DNA from: Rheinheimera sp.
GTDB taxonomy: Bacteria > Pseudomonadota > Gammaproteobacteria > Enterobacterales > Alteromonadaceae
NCBI GenBank assembly: GCA_003543135.1
Contig: DPJG01000022.1
Span: forward strand, 1-64,000
DNA length: 64,000 nucleotides
Direction: 5' to 3'
Below, in pieces: positions 1 to 8,105 of the stretch. Both the position numbers and the translations under genes were made by a program. The notes under the pieces were generated by a model. The model did no database searches. It saw only the letters and a program-made list of their open reading frames with translations, and was not told where the DNA came from. Numbering within the stretch: position 1 is the stretch's first letter; each line of letters opens with the position of its first letter.

Positions 1-294
1 ATTGTTAAAGAGCGTGCTTCGACTTCGAAGCGGGATGCGTATGTTACACTTCCCAGATTTTAAGTCAAGCAGAGAATTTTACTATTTAAATAAGCTTCTC
101 TGCTTAACCTGACTTACCTTAGAAACCACTTCTGATTTCTGACTCACCACTACTTTCAGAGCTTAGAGCCTGTCGTCGTTGCGAGGCGGCCATTTTAGTC
201 AGTTTTTATTTCGTGTCAAGCGTCTTTTTATCGACATTTTCAACTTATTTCAAACTCACCCGGCTTGCTGCTTTCGCACCACCCCGTCGGCATG
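1..294 (-). other. Ribosomal RNA operon leader (5' transcribed spacer) with boxA and boxB
   Basis: Read on the minus strand, the last bases of this stretch are GCTCTTTAACAAT (positions 1-13), matching the classical rrn antitermination boxA TGCTCTTTAACAA. Just upstream is a perfect hairpin, GCTTCGA-AG-TCGAAGC (16-31), in the place of boxB. In rRNA operons these elements load the Nus antitermination complex shortly before the 16S gene. The 16S gene itself should therefore begin just left of the window, transcribed leftwards. The rrn-murI-trmA order is the same as at E. coli rrnB, which supports the reading. No tRNA or ORF is seen in the leader. Confidence 0.85.
192..219 (-). promoter_or_regulatory. 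rRNA operon promoter P2
   Basis: On the minus strand a perfect -35 TTGACA (214-219) and a -10 TAAAAT (192-197) are 16 bases apart. A GC-rich discriminator, GGCCGCC, follows. It lies about 110 bases downstream of P1, the spacing expected for tandem rrn promoters. Confidence 0.8.
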
Positions 295-300
295 GCGCGC

Positions 301-328
301 ATTATAGGGCGTTTTTGAAATGGCGCAA
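301..328 (-). promoter_or_regulatory. rRNA operon promoter P1
   Basis: On the minus strand a -35 TTGCGC (323-328) is separated by 16 bases from a perfect -10 TATAAT (301-306). A GC-rich discriminator, GCGCGCC, follows directly. This is the signature of stringently controlled rrn P1 promoters. An A/T-tract around 335-355 lies where an UP element would be. Transcription should start near 294. Confidence 0.8.
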
Positions 329-531
329 GCGCGAATTTGTAGTTTTTTGCAGATTTCAACTCGTTCGCTTATAAAACGCACGTTATGCGCATTTTTGCTG
401 CAAAAACCATTGGTTTTTCTGAGTTTTATCTGTTGGCGAAGTGATAGTGACTGGTTAAGATAGCTTTTGACTACTATAAGTAGTTTGTTTTTCTCAGTAT
501 CTTTTCACTCTCATGTATTTAGGAATCACTT

Positions 532-1032
532 ATGTCATCAAGTTTAAGCCGTTCTTTACCTTTTACCCTGGCACTTGCCATCCTTGTGTACCTTGTTACT
601 TATTTTCTTCCAGCTGATCTGTTGCCCGCTGCAGGTGTGGCAATGACGATCGGTGTCATTATTGCCGGTATTCTGGTTCCCATCCTGATTGAAACCAAAC
701 CTTTAGCTGCCACATCCGAAAACAAAACGAATAACAAAGCTGCTGTTGTAACCGCAACAGGCGACACTGCCACTTTATATGTAGGTAACTTACCTTACCG
801 TGCAAATGAAGAAGCCGTGCGTGAGTTGTTTCAGCAATCAGGTCAGGTGGTCAATGTTCGTTTGATGAAAGACAGACAAACAGGCCGGCGCCGTGGTTTT
901 GGTTTTGTTGAAGTGTCGGCGAAGGATGCCAACAAGATGATCCAAAAGCTGAATGACTTCGAATTTGAAGGCCGCACTTTAAAAGTGCGCGAAGCCAAAG
1001 AACGTCAGGATAACGAAGACGGCGAAGAATAA
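532..1032 (+). CDS. Membrane-anchored RRM-type RNA-binding protein
   Basis: Residues about 9-55 form two hydrophobic segments with a short turn between them. A linker follows, then a single RNA recognition motif at about residues 78-158. The RRM carries RNP2 (LYVGNL) and RNP1 (RRGFGFVEV), the aromatic RNA-contacting signatures of the family. The tail is acidic (DNEDGEE). RRM proteins bind single-stranded RNA. The visible hydrophobic hairpin implies that this one is tethered to the inner membrane with the RRM in the cytoplasm, which is inference. It converges on murI with one base between the stop codons. Similar RRM proteins occur in related gammaproteobacteria, but I know no established function. 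No strong promoter or terminator of its own was identified. Confidence 0.85.
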   Translation: MSSSLSRSLPFTLALAILVYLVTYFLPADLLPAAGVAMTIGVIIAGILVPILIETKPLAATSENKTNNKAAVVTATGDTATLYVGNLPYRANEEAVRELFQQSGQVVNVRLMKDRQTGRRRGFGFVEVSAKDANKMIQKLNDFEFEGRTLKVREAKERQDNEDGEE

Positions 1033-1033
1033 G

Positions 1034-1819
1034 CTACAACAAAATCGGCATTGGCCAGCACTGTTGCTGGTCAAAGCCGAGTTTTTTTAGTCTGTCGCTT
1101 TGCTGTTCATTAAGCTCTCTGGTACTGATAAAACAATGCTGATACTGCATATCGGCCAAAGATTGCGACCCTACCAATTGTTTTACCCGTCTTGCTATCG
1201 CTTCACCTGTATCAAGCAACACTGTTGCGCGCGGCAAAGCTTGCTTAATTTCTTCCGCCAGAAAGGGAAAATGAGTACAACCTAACACCACAATGTCAGC
1301 CCCCTGATCGGCAATAGGGCTAACCGACAAAATGTCACTGACTTGCTGACTTACATCCTGCTGATACCAGACTTTGTCTTCGGCTAAACGCACCAGTTCA
1401 CTGCTGCCAAATTTAATCACGCTGTCATTGGGGGCAAATTGACGGATCAAACCTGCCATATATTCCCCATTCGCCGTTGCCGGTGTGGCCAGTACTGCAA
1501 AACCTTTGCCCTGACTTAACACAGCTGCAGGTTTAATAGCGGGCACAACACCAACAAAAGGAATGGAAAAGTGTTGGCGCAGAAATTCAACTGCCTGAGT
1601 GGTTGCGGTATTACAGGCTATCACTATCAACTCAGCACCCAGCTCTATCAGATGTTGTGACAACTGATACAGACGCTGCTGAATAAAACTTTCGCTTTTT
1701 TCGCCATAGGGCAGATATTTGTTATCCATCAGATAGATGTAGTCGGCCGGCACCTGTTGCTGTACCTGCTGGTAAACACTTAAGCCACCAACACCACTAT
1801 CGATAAAACCAATCCGCAT
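1034..1819 (-). CDS. murI: Glutamate racemase MurI
   Basis: This cytoplasmic enzyme interconverts L- and D-glutamate, giving the D-glutamate of peptidoglycan precursors. The 261-residue length is normal. The N-terminal IGFIDSGVGGLSV motif and the two catalytic cysteines, in ACNTATT and GCTHFPFL, are all present. The start is the ATG at 1819, with a strong GGAGGGG ribosome site just upstream. It is divergent from trmA and lies between trmA and the rRNA operon, as in E. coli. The call is secure. Confidence 0.97.
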   Translation of the reverse strand: MRIGFIDSGVGGLSVYQQVQQQVPADYIYLMDNKYLPYGEKSESFIQQRLYQLSQHLIELGAELIVIACNTATTQAVEFLRQHFSIPFVGVVPAIKPAAVLSQGKGFAVLATPATANGEYMAGLIRQFAPNDSVIKFGSSELVRLAEDKVWYQQDVSQQVSDILSVSPIADQGADIVVLGCTHFPFLAEEIKQALPRATVLLDTGEAIARRVKQLVGSQSLADMQYQHCFISTRELNEQQSDRLKKLGFDQQQCWPMPILL

Positions 1820-1927
1820 TTGATCCCCTCCGGCTACAAGCCATTATTTTGCCAGAAGCCAGGGCGCAGAGCAGCAAATTAAATAGCACCTGGTGAAGCA
1901 GGACTACATATATATAGTGGCACTTCA

Positions 1928-1956
1928 TTGGATCTTGAGGCAAAACCTCTTAGAAT
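1928..1956 (+). promoter_or_regulatory. Probable trmA promoter
   Basis: TTGGAT (1928-1933) and TAGAAT (1951-1956) are separated by 17 bases and lie about 30 bases before the chosen trmA start. The match to sigma-70 elements is fair. It was assigned by eye only. Confidence 0.5.
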
Positions 1957-1985
1957 GGCCGCTTTTTTCAGCGAGGGGGCACGTT

Positions 1986-3080
1986 ATGCAATTAGGTCAG
2001 GTTTTTCCGGAACAATATCAGGCATTGCTGTCGGAGAAAGCAGATTCCATGCAACAGCTGTTCGCCCCTTTTGGTGTTGAGCAAGCCGAAGTTTTTCCCT
2101 CAGCGCCCGCGCATTACCGCTTAAGAGCTGAGTTCCGGATCTGGCACGAAGGCGATGACATGTTTCACATCATGTTTGATCCAGAGACCAAAACCAAACA
2201 ACGCATTGATTATTTTCCGATAGCCTGTAACACCATTGCTGATTTTATGCCGGTGTTGCTGCAGGCATTAAAACAGCGCCCGCTGTTGCGTAATCGTTTA
2301 TACCAAATTGACTACCTGGCCACTTTAAGTGGTGAACTGGTGGTATCACTTATTTATAAAAAGCCGATCCCGCCGGAATGGGCTGCCGAAGCTGCATCAC
2401 TAAAAGCTGAATTTGCTGCTTTATATAAGGTGGATTTTATTGGCAGGGCGCGAAAGCAAAAAATCCTGGTTGATCGTGACTTTGTGATTGAGCGGCTGCA
2501 GGTGCAACAGCAACAACTGCACTACCAACAAATTGAAAACAGCTTTACCCAGCCCAACGGCGAAGTGAATCAGAAAATGCTGGGTTGGGCTTGTGATATT
2601 GCCAAAAACCTGCGCGGTGATTTACTGGAGCTATATTGCGGCAATGGCAATTTTTCGCTGGCGCTGGCTCCTTATTTTGATCAGGTGGTTGCCACTGAAA
2701 TTGCCCGATCATCCATTCGCTGTGCTGAATACAATATTGCACTCAACCAGATCAACAATGTGCGGGTGTTACAGATGTCTGCCGAAGATGTCAGCGCGGC
2801 TTTGTCTCAGGGGCAGCAGTTAAAAAACATCGATTTAGCAGGCCTGCAGCTTAATACCATTCTGGTGGATCCACCGCGCGCAGGTCTGGATCCGGCCACA
2901 GAGCAACTGGTCAGCCGTTTTGACGATATCCTGTATATTTCCTGCAACCCGGAAACGCTGGCGCACAATCTACAAACTTTGTGTAAAACCCATCAGGTAC
3001 AGAAGTTTGCGCTGTTTGACCAGTTCCCATACACCCACCACATTGAATGTGGTGTGTGGCTTAGAAAAATTATTCTTTAG
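1986..3080 (+). CDS. trmA: tRNA (uracil-5-)-methyltransferase TrmA
   Basis: TrmA makes the T in the T-loop (m5U54) of tRNAs using S-adenosylmethionine. The 364-residue protein begins [11 protein letters not shown], aligning with the family N-terminus. The open frame extends 31 codons further, but the ATG at 1986 has a GAGGGGG ribosome site (1973-1979) and fits the family length. Visible signatures are [12 protein letters not shown], the SAM motif [25 protein letters not shown], and the catalytic-cysteine motif YISCNPETL. The C-terminus [13 protein letters not shown] is typical. It converges on fabR, and the two reading frames overlap by 11 bases at their 3' ends. Confidence 0.96.
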   Translation: MQLGQVFPEQYQALLSEKADSMQQLFAPFGVEQAEVFPSAPAHYRLRAEFRIWHEGDDMFHIMFDPETKTKQRIDYFPIACNTIADFMPVLLQALKQRPLLRNRLYQIDYLATLSGELVVSLIYKKPIPPEWAAEAASLKAEFAALYKVDFIGRARKQKILVDRDFVIERLQVQQQQLHYQQIENSFTQPNGEVNQKMLGWACDIAKNLRGDLLELYCGNGNFSLALAPYFDQVVATEIARSSIRCAEYNIALNQINNVRVLQMSAEDVSAALSQGQQLKNIDLAGLQLNTILVDPPRAGLDPATEQLVSRFDDILYISCNPETLAHNLQTLCKTHQVQKFALFDQFPYTHHIECGVWLRKIIL

Positions 3081-3678
3081 GCCTGCGGCCATAACCCGCT
3101 GCACCGTGCGCCAGCCAGCGCAGCTGGGTAATGGTTTTATGGGTAATTTGTAAGCGTAAATCCGGGCTGGCATCTAAAGCGTCAGCTCCGGCATGAAACA
3201 CCAGCGTCACCATCGCCTCCGCCTGCACCTGAGCAAACTCATCCGGACAAGCTGTTTCTTTTCGCAGGTAATCCGCAAGTTCTGCACAAAAGTGCTGGAT
3301 TTCGCGGGCAACAGCACGACGAAATGGCGCTGATGTGCCAGAACGTTCCCGCAACAACAACCGGAACACATTACTGTTGCCGACCACAAACTCCATAAAA
3401 GTCTCAATAGAAGTGCGAATGACACTGCCATTTTTTTCGATACGATGCCTGGCCTGACGCAATAGCTGCCGTAACATTAAACCGGCTTCGTCTACCAGAG
3501 TTAAACCCAGCTCGTCCATATCGGCAAAATGACGGTAAAAAGAAGTTGGTGCTATACCGGCTTCGCGTGCAACTTCGCGTAAACTCAGGCTGGAAAAACC
3601 TTTATCCGGACTTAACTGCGCAAAAGCAGCATCAATAATAGCGCGGCGGGTGCGTTCTTTTTGTTGAGCTCTGGTCAC
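3070..3678 (-). CDS. fabR: TetR-family fatty acid repressor FabR
   Basis: FabR represses unsaturated fatty acid genes and senses the acyl pool. The 202 residues open with a TetR-type helix-turn-helix ([20 protein letters not shown]), which is nearly identical to E. coli FabR. Further FabR-specific stretches include [18 protein letters not shown] and [13 protein letters not shown]. The start is a GTG at 3678 preceded by GGGAGGC; no upstream ATG fits. It is divergent from a desaturase gene whose promoter holds a FabR-like palindrome, so that gene is its likely local target. It overlaps trmA by 11 bases, tail to tail. Confidence 0.93.
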   Translation of the reverse strand: MTRAQQKERTRRAIIDAAFAQLSPDKGFSSLSLREVAREAGIAPTSFYRHFADMDELGLTLVDEAGLMLRQLLRQARHRIEKNGSVIRTSIETFMEFVVGNSNVFRLLLRERSGTSAPFRRAVAREIQHFCAELADYLRKETACPDEFAQVQAEAMVTLVFHAGADALDASPDLRLQITHKTITQLRWLAHGAAGYGRRPKE

Positions 3679-3715
3679 AATGCCTCCCTGTATCTGATGT
3701 TTGGCATTTTATACC

Positions 3716-3743
3716 TTGACCCGCTGCAATTGCACAGTAAAAT
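3716..3743 (+). promoter_or_regulatory. Probable desaturase promoter
   Basis: TTGACC (3716-3721) and TAAAAT (3738-3743) are 16 bases apart. Transcription would start near 3750, inside the palindrome at 3745-3762, leaving a very short leader before the ATG at 3777. Confidence 0.6.
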
Positions 3744-3744
3744 T

Positions 3745-3762
3745 AGCTTACAGATGTAAGCT
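3745..3762. promoter_or_regulatory. FabR-like operator palindrome
   Basis: AGCTTACAGATGTAAGCT is a perfect inverted repeat with 8-base arms and a 2-base centre. The known E. coli FabR box has the form AGCGTACA-N2-TGTACGCT, so each half site differs at only one position. It lies across the predicted start point of the desaturase transcript, a natural place for repression. Confidence 0.75.
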
Positions 3763-3776
3763 AAATGTACCTATAA

Positions 3777-4916
3777 ATGCAAAAGTCACCTATTATCTGG
3801 ACCAATGTCCTGCTGTTTAGTATCACTTTTTTAATTTCAGCTATTGCTGTGCCCTATTACGCCCTGACCGTTGGTTTTACCACCACTGAAATAGTCGCGA
3901 CTATTTTGTGCCTCGGTTACTGCGGCATGTCTATTACTGCCGGTTATCACAGGCTCTGGGCACATAAAACTTATGAAGCACATCCGCTGCTGCAGTGGTT
4001 TTTTGCCATTGGTGGTGCATTTGCGCTGCAAAACAGTGCTTTACACTGGTCTTCCGATCACAGGGTGCATCATAAGTTTGTCGACCAGAATGACAAAGAC
4101 CCCTATTCCGCCCAACGTGGTTTCTGGTTCAGTCATATCGGCTGGATGCTCAGAGAATATCAAAGCCAGCGCTACAGCGATTACAGCAATGTGCGGGACT
4201 TACAAAACAACCGTATTGTGATGTTCCAGCACAAACATTATTTGCTGCTGACCATTGCTACCAATTTTGGTATTCCACTGTTTTTAGGTTTTTTGACCGG
4301 CAACTACCTCGGCATGTTGTTAAGTGTCGGTGTGCTGCGGTTAGTGCTCAGCCATCACTTTACGTTTTTTATTAATTCTCTGGCTCATATCTGGGGCAAA
4401 CAGCCTTATACCGATGAAAACAGCGCCCGCGACAACGGGGTGCTGGCATTTTTAACTTATGGTGAGGGTTACCATAACTTCCACCATATTTTTGAATATG
4501 ATTACCGTAATGGTATCCGCTGGTGGCAGTTCGACCCGACTAAATGGTTAATCAAAACCTGCTCCTGGCTGGGGTTAACCCGCAATCTGAAAGTTTGCCC
4601 TGAAGACCGCATTATGAAAGCAAAAGCGCTGATGCAGTTAAAAAGAGCCCAGGCCAAAGCGAAGTTATTGCCGGATGCAGAACTATTATTGGCGCGGATG
4701 GAGCAGGAATATGCTTTATTGCTGGAACGAATGCAGGCGTATTATTCGGTGCAAAAGCAGTTGTATCAACAGAAGAAAGATGAGCTACAACAGAAAAAGG
4801 CGCAACTGCTGCAGCAATACAACGACTTCGACATTCGCAAGCAATATCAGGAAATGAAACAAAACTGGTTACAACAACAACGCCAATGGCAGAGTTTTAT
4901 TCAGCAATACGCATAA
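3777..4916 (+). CDS. Membrane acyl desaturase (delta-9 type) with C-terminal coiled coil
   Basis: The protein belongs to the di-iron membrane fatty acid desaturases, which put a cis double bond in acyl chains. The three histidine boxes are present: HRLWAH (near residue 59), HRVHH (near 97) and HNFHH (near 239), with hydrophobic segments between them. After about residue 285 comes an unusual glutamine- and lysine-rich helical tail of some 90 residues, predicted by eye to be coiled coil. No Shine-Dalgarno sequence precedes the ATG at 3777, and the next Met lies inside the conserved core, so the first ATG is kept. It is divergent from fabR, with a FabR-like box in its promoter. The substrate (acyl-CoA or phospholipid acyl) cannot be told from sequence. 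Confidence 0.9.
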   Translation: MQKSPIIWTNVLLFSITFLISAIAVPYYALTVGFTTTEIVATILCLGYCGMSITAGYHRLWAHKTYEAHPLLQWFFAIGGAFALQNSALHWSSDHRVHHKFVDQNDKDPYSAQRGFWFSHIGWMLREYQSQRYSDYSNVRDLQNNRIVMFQHKHYLLLTIATNFGIPLFLGFLTGNYLGMLLSVGVLRLVLSHHFTFFINSLAHIWGKQPYTDENSARDNGVLAFLTYGEGYHNFHHIFEYDYRNGIRWWQFDPTKWLIKTCSWLGLTRNLKVCPEDRIMKAKALMQLKRAQAKAKLLPDAELLLARMEQEYALLLERMQAYYSVQKQLYQQKKDELQQKKAQLLQQYNDFDIRKQYQEMKQNWLQQQRQWQSFIQQYA

Positions 4917-5039
4917 GTCGGCCAGTGTGCTGATTTTCCTGATGAAAAGGCAACGCAAGTTGCCTTTTCCGCTTCAACATCTGTAAACGATGCTGCTATC
5001 ATCAAAGCTCAGATAATTAGACCAGAATAGGGATCTGCT

Positions 5040-6467
5040 GTGCCTGCCAAATCAAGCTCTGCCACACCTCAAGCACAATATCAGTATGACGCCATCATTA
5101 TTGGCACAGGCCCTGGTGGTGAAGGGGCTGCCATGAACCTGGCCAAAAGCGGCAAAAGAGTGGCTGTGGTTGAACGTCACGAGCAGGTCGGCGGCGGTTG
5201 CACCCATTGGGGTACTATTCCGTCCAAAGCGCTGCGTCACTCGGTCAGCCGTTTTATTGAATACAATGAAAACCCGCTGTTCCAGATGGAAAATCAGTCC
5301 GCCAATCTGACTTTTCCACAAATTTTAAAACATGCAGCCGGTGTTATTCGTAAGCAGGTGCGGCTACGCAGCAGCTTTTACGATCGCAACAGGGTCGAAA
5401 TTTTTGCCGGTGAAGCATCATTTATCGATAACCACACTATTAATATCAAACCGGCCAATGGTCCGGATCGGCAAATCACTGCCGAAACTATCATTCTGGC
5501 CACAGGTTCCAGACCCTATCGCCCGGCCAACGTCGATTTTAACCATCCGCATATTTTTGACAGCGACACCATTTTGTCGCTGAAAGATGACCCAAGGCAC
5601 ATCATTATTTTTGGCGCCGGTGTGATTGGTTGTGAATATGCGTCTATTTTCCGTGGCTTGGGTGTCCGGGTGGATTTAGTTAATACCCGCGACCGCCTGT
5701 TGTCTTTTATGGACACCGAAATTTCTGACGCACTGAGTTATCACTTCTGGAATTCAGGTGTGACTATTCGCCATGGCGAAGAGTTTGAATCTATTGAAGG
5801 ATTAGAAGACGGTGTGATTCTGCATTTGCAGTCGGGCAAAAAAATGAAAGCCGACTGTATTTTGTTTGCCAATGGCCGTACCGGCAACACCGACACACTG
5901 AACCTGGCTGCTGTTGGACTAAAAGCCGACAGCCGTGGCCAACTGAAAGTAAACCACAATTATCAGACTGAAGTGCCGAATATTTACGCTGTGGGTGATG
6001 TGATTGGCTACCCAAGTCTCGCCAGCGCTGCTTATGATCAGGGCCGTATTGCCGGTAACGCTATAATTCATGGCCATTGCCCGATGCAACTGATAGAAGA
6101 CATTCCGGTTGGTATTTACACCATTCCGGAAATGAGTTCTGTGGGTAAAACCGAGCAGCAACTGACAGCCGCCAGAATTCCTTATGAGGTAGGTCGTGCC
6201 CAGTTTAAACATCTGGCGCGGGCACAAATTGCCAATACCAATGTGGGCAGTTTGAAATTGTTATTTCACCGCGACACCAAAGAAATTCTCGGCATTCACT
6301 GTTTTGGCGAAAGAGCCGCCGAAATTGTCCACATTGGTCAGGCCATTATGATGCAAACCAATGGCGGCAATAATGTCGAGTATTTTGTGCACACCACCTT
6401 TAACTACCCAACTATGGCAGAGGCTTATCGGGTGGCCGCGATGAACGGTTTAAACCGTTTGTTCTAA
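5040..6467 (+). CDS. sthA: Soluble pyridine nucleotide transhydrogenase SthA
   Basis: SthA is a cytoplasmic FAD enzyme that transfers hydride between NADPH and NAD+, balancing the two pools. The 475 residues carry the FAD-binding [15 protein letters not shown] motif, the second dinucleotide fold ([15 protein letters not shown]), NGRTGNTD and [17 protein letters not shown]. The region equivalent to the redox disulfide of lipoamide dehydrogenase reads [13 protein letters not shown] with one cysteine, as in all SthA proteins. The start is a GTG at 5040, and a 13-residue extension precedes the conserved core. It lies downstream of fabR and the desaturase, as sthA lies near fabR in E. coli. A strong terminator follows. 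Confidence 0.95.
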   Translation: MPAKSSSATPQAQYQYDAIIIGTGPGGEGAAMNLAKSGKRVAVVERHEQVGGGCTHWGTIPSKALRHSVSRFIEYNENPLFQMENQSANLTFPQILKHAAGVIRKQVRLRSSFYDRNRVEIFAGEASFIDNHTINIKPANGPDRQITAETIILATGSRPYRPANVDFNHPHIFDSDTILSLKDDPRHIIIFGAGVIGCEYASIFRGLGVRVDLVNTRDRLLSFMDTEISDALSYHFWNSGVTIRHGEEFESIEGLEDGVILHLQSGKKMKADCILFANGRTGNTDTLNLAAVGLKADSRGQLKVNHNYQTEVPNIYAVGDVIGYPSLASAAYDQGRIAGNAIIHGHCPMQLIEDIPVGIYTIPEMSSVGKTEQQLTAARIPYEVGRAQFKHLARAQIANTNVGSLKLLFHRDTKEILGIHCFGERAAEIVHIGQAIMMQTNGGNNVEYFVHTTFNYPTMAEAYRVAAMNGLNRLF

Positions 6468-6495
6468 AACCAGCGGTTTCAGCAACATATTGCTA

Positions 6496-6526
6496 AAAAC
6501 GGCGCAAAATTGCGCCGTTTTTGTTT
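6496..6526 (+). terminator. Rho-independent terminator of sthA
   Basis: ACGGCGCAA-AA-TTGCGCCGT forms a GC-rich stem with a 2-base centre, followed by TTTTGTTTT. It lies about 35 bases after the sthA stop. Confidence 0.9.
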
Positions 6527-6592
6527 TGTTTTGTCGAATAAACCGTTGTACACTCGAAAAAAACACCATAAAAAATTCCGGGGAGTTCGGGC

Positions 6593-7957
6593 ATGTTTCT
6601 GATGCGTTTATGCTGTTATCTGCTTGCTGTCGGGTTCAGTAGTTCAGCCCTTGCCGATTTTGGCAGTGCGTACAAACTGTTTCAGGATAAAAACTACGAA
6701 CAGGCGATGCCACAGTTACAAATTCTGGCGCAACTGGGCCATCCGCAGGCACAACTGTTACTGTCGCAATGTTATGAAGAAGGTTTAGGCACCGAAGCTG
6801 ACTTAAATAAAGCTTATGCCTGGGCACTGACGGCTAAGGGTTTGTCTCAGCCTGGCGCCGCCGAAAAATATGTGGAACTACGCGGTAAATTAGAATCACG
6901 CCGAGCCGGCAAACAGGCCTATACAGAGATCAATGGACAGTACGGTGCGCTGGCACTCAAAAGTAACCTCTACCCAACCATCCATCAGGTGTATCGCCAG
7001 CCAACAGTGGTAAAACCGCTGAAACAGGATAAACCGGATTATCCCGGCCACTTCCCGCGCAGCGGTATTGCAGCCTGGTCAGTTGTCACCTATGACATTA
7101 ACGAAAACGGCCGGGTAGAAAACGCTAAAGTTGCGCTGTCTTTCCCGGCAGGCGCTATTGATAAATATGTCTTGGCGGCCATGGAAAACTGGACCTTCTC
7201 GCCACCACGCAACTCGTATGGCGACTCTATCCGGCTCGACCACCAAATTCACGTCTTTAACCTGGATAAACTGGTTACAGCTTCCCGCAAATTTTCGCGC
7301 GAAAACAACGAATACATTGCTGCTATTCGTAAAGCGGCAGAGGCCGATTCTGCAGCCAACCAATATAAATTTGGTTTGATTGCCCAGGCCGGGCTAGTGA
7401 AGGACCAGAAAGCGCTGCCCTGGTATTTAAAAGCCGCCATTAACGGTTATGCACCGGCTCAGTTTACCGTTGCCCAATGTCTGCTCACCGGCAGCATGTG
7501 CGATAAAGACAGCAATAAAGCCATTAACTGGCTGACTTATGCGGCCGCTGACGGTGACCCACAAGCCAGTTACCTGTTGTCGCATCAATTACTCGATAGC
7601 GATAATATCCAGTTTGACCCCGAACGGGCTGCCCGCTATCTTGAAAACGCTGCAGCGCAGAATTATGTGCCGGCCATCGTAGAATACGCGTCCTTACTGG
7701 CCATGTCAGATAACCCAAAACTGCGTAATGCCGAGCGCGCTATTCAACTAGCCGAACAAGGGCTGGCACAAGATGAAGATAACCCCAAATTGTTGTCAAC
7801 CATTGGTATTGCCCTGATTGAACAAGGCAAACAGGAACGCGGTGAAGAAATGCTGGAACAGGCCGTTGTGGCAGCACAGGCACGTAACTGGGCCACTGAA
7901 AACTACCGTGAATTGTTAAACGATTATCGGGGGCAGGTTCAGGCTGAAACTGAATAA
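6593..7957 (+). CDS. Secreted or periplasmic Sel1/TPR protein with embedded TonB C-terminal domain
   Basis: An N-terminal signal peptide (LMRLCCYLLAVGFSSSALA) is visible. Residues about 25-95 form Sel1-like repeats (HPQAQLLLSQCYEEGLG). Residues about 140-235 resemble a TonB C-terminal domain, with YPGHFPRSG, VVTYDINENGRVENAKV and the closing AAMENWTFSPPR. Further Sel1/TPR repeats run to the end (APAQFTVAQCLLTGSMC, GDPQASYLLSHQLL). TonB-type domains without a membrane helix may act as scaffolds rather than energy transducers; that is inference. The start has a GGGGAG ribosome site. The gene stands alone between terminators. Function is unknown beyond likely protein-protein contact in the periplasm. 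Confidence 0.8.
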   Translation: MFLMRLCCYLLAVGFSSSALADFGSAYKLFQDKNYEQAMPQLQILAQLGHPQAQLLLSQCYEEGLGTEADLNKAYAWALTAKGLSQPGAAEKYVELRGKLESRRAGKQAYTEINGQYGALALKSNLYPTIHQVYRQPTVVKPLKQDKPDYPGHFPRSGIAAWSVVTYDINENGRVENAKVALSFPAGAIDKYVLAAMENWTFSPPRNSYGDSIRLDHQIHVFNLDKLVTASRKFSRENNEYIAAIRKAAEADSAANQYKFGLIAQAGLVKDQKALPWYLKAAINGYAPAQFTVAQCLLTGSMCDKDSNKAINWLTYAAADGDPQASYLLSHQLLDSDNIQFDPERAARYLENAAAQNYVPAIVEYASLLAMSDNPKLRNAERAIQLAEQGLAQDEDNPKLLSTIGIALIEQGKQERGEEMLEQAVVAAQARNWATENYRELLNDYRGQVQAETE

Positions 7958-8023
7958 GCCACCAAACTAGCACTAAATAATAGCGCTGCAATAAGTATCA
8001 ACACTATTTAGCACGGGACACAC

Positions 8024-8057
8024 AACAATAAAGGCGCCACTGGGCGCCTTTATTGTT
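8024..8057. terminator. Bidirectional terminator between the Sel1/TonB gene and hemE
   Basis: AACAATAAAGGCGCC (8024-8038) pairs perfectly with GGCGCCTTTATTGTT (8043-8057) around a 4-base loop, giving T-rich exits on both strands. The flanking genes converge. Confidence 0.9.
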
Positions 8058-8105
8058 CATTGCGGGTTATCCGCTTTGCCGCTGAAACTCAGCAGCGACG
8101 CCCTG

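Noticed and set aside
1893-1985. Longer N-terminus of TrmA
   Set aside because: Those 31 codons cover the promoter and ribosome site and are absent from the family.
5200-5230. SthA as a degenerate lipoamide dehydrogenase lacking one redox cysteine
   Set aside because: The single cysteine in CTHWGTIP is the normal state of the SthA family.
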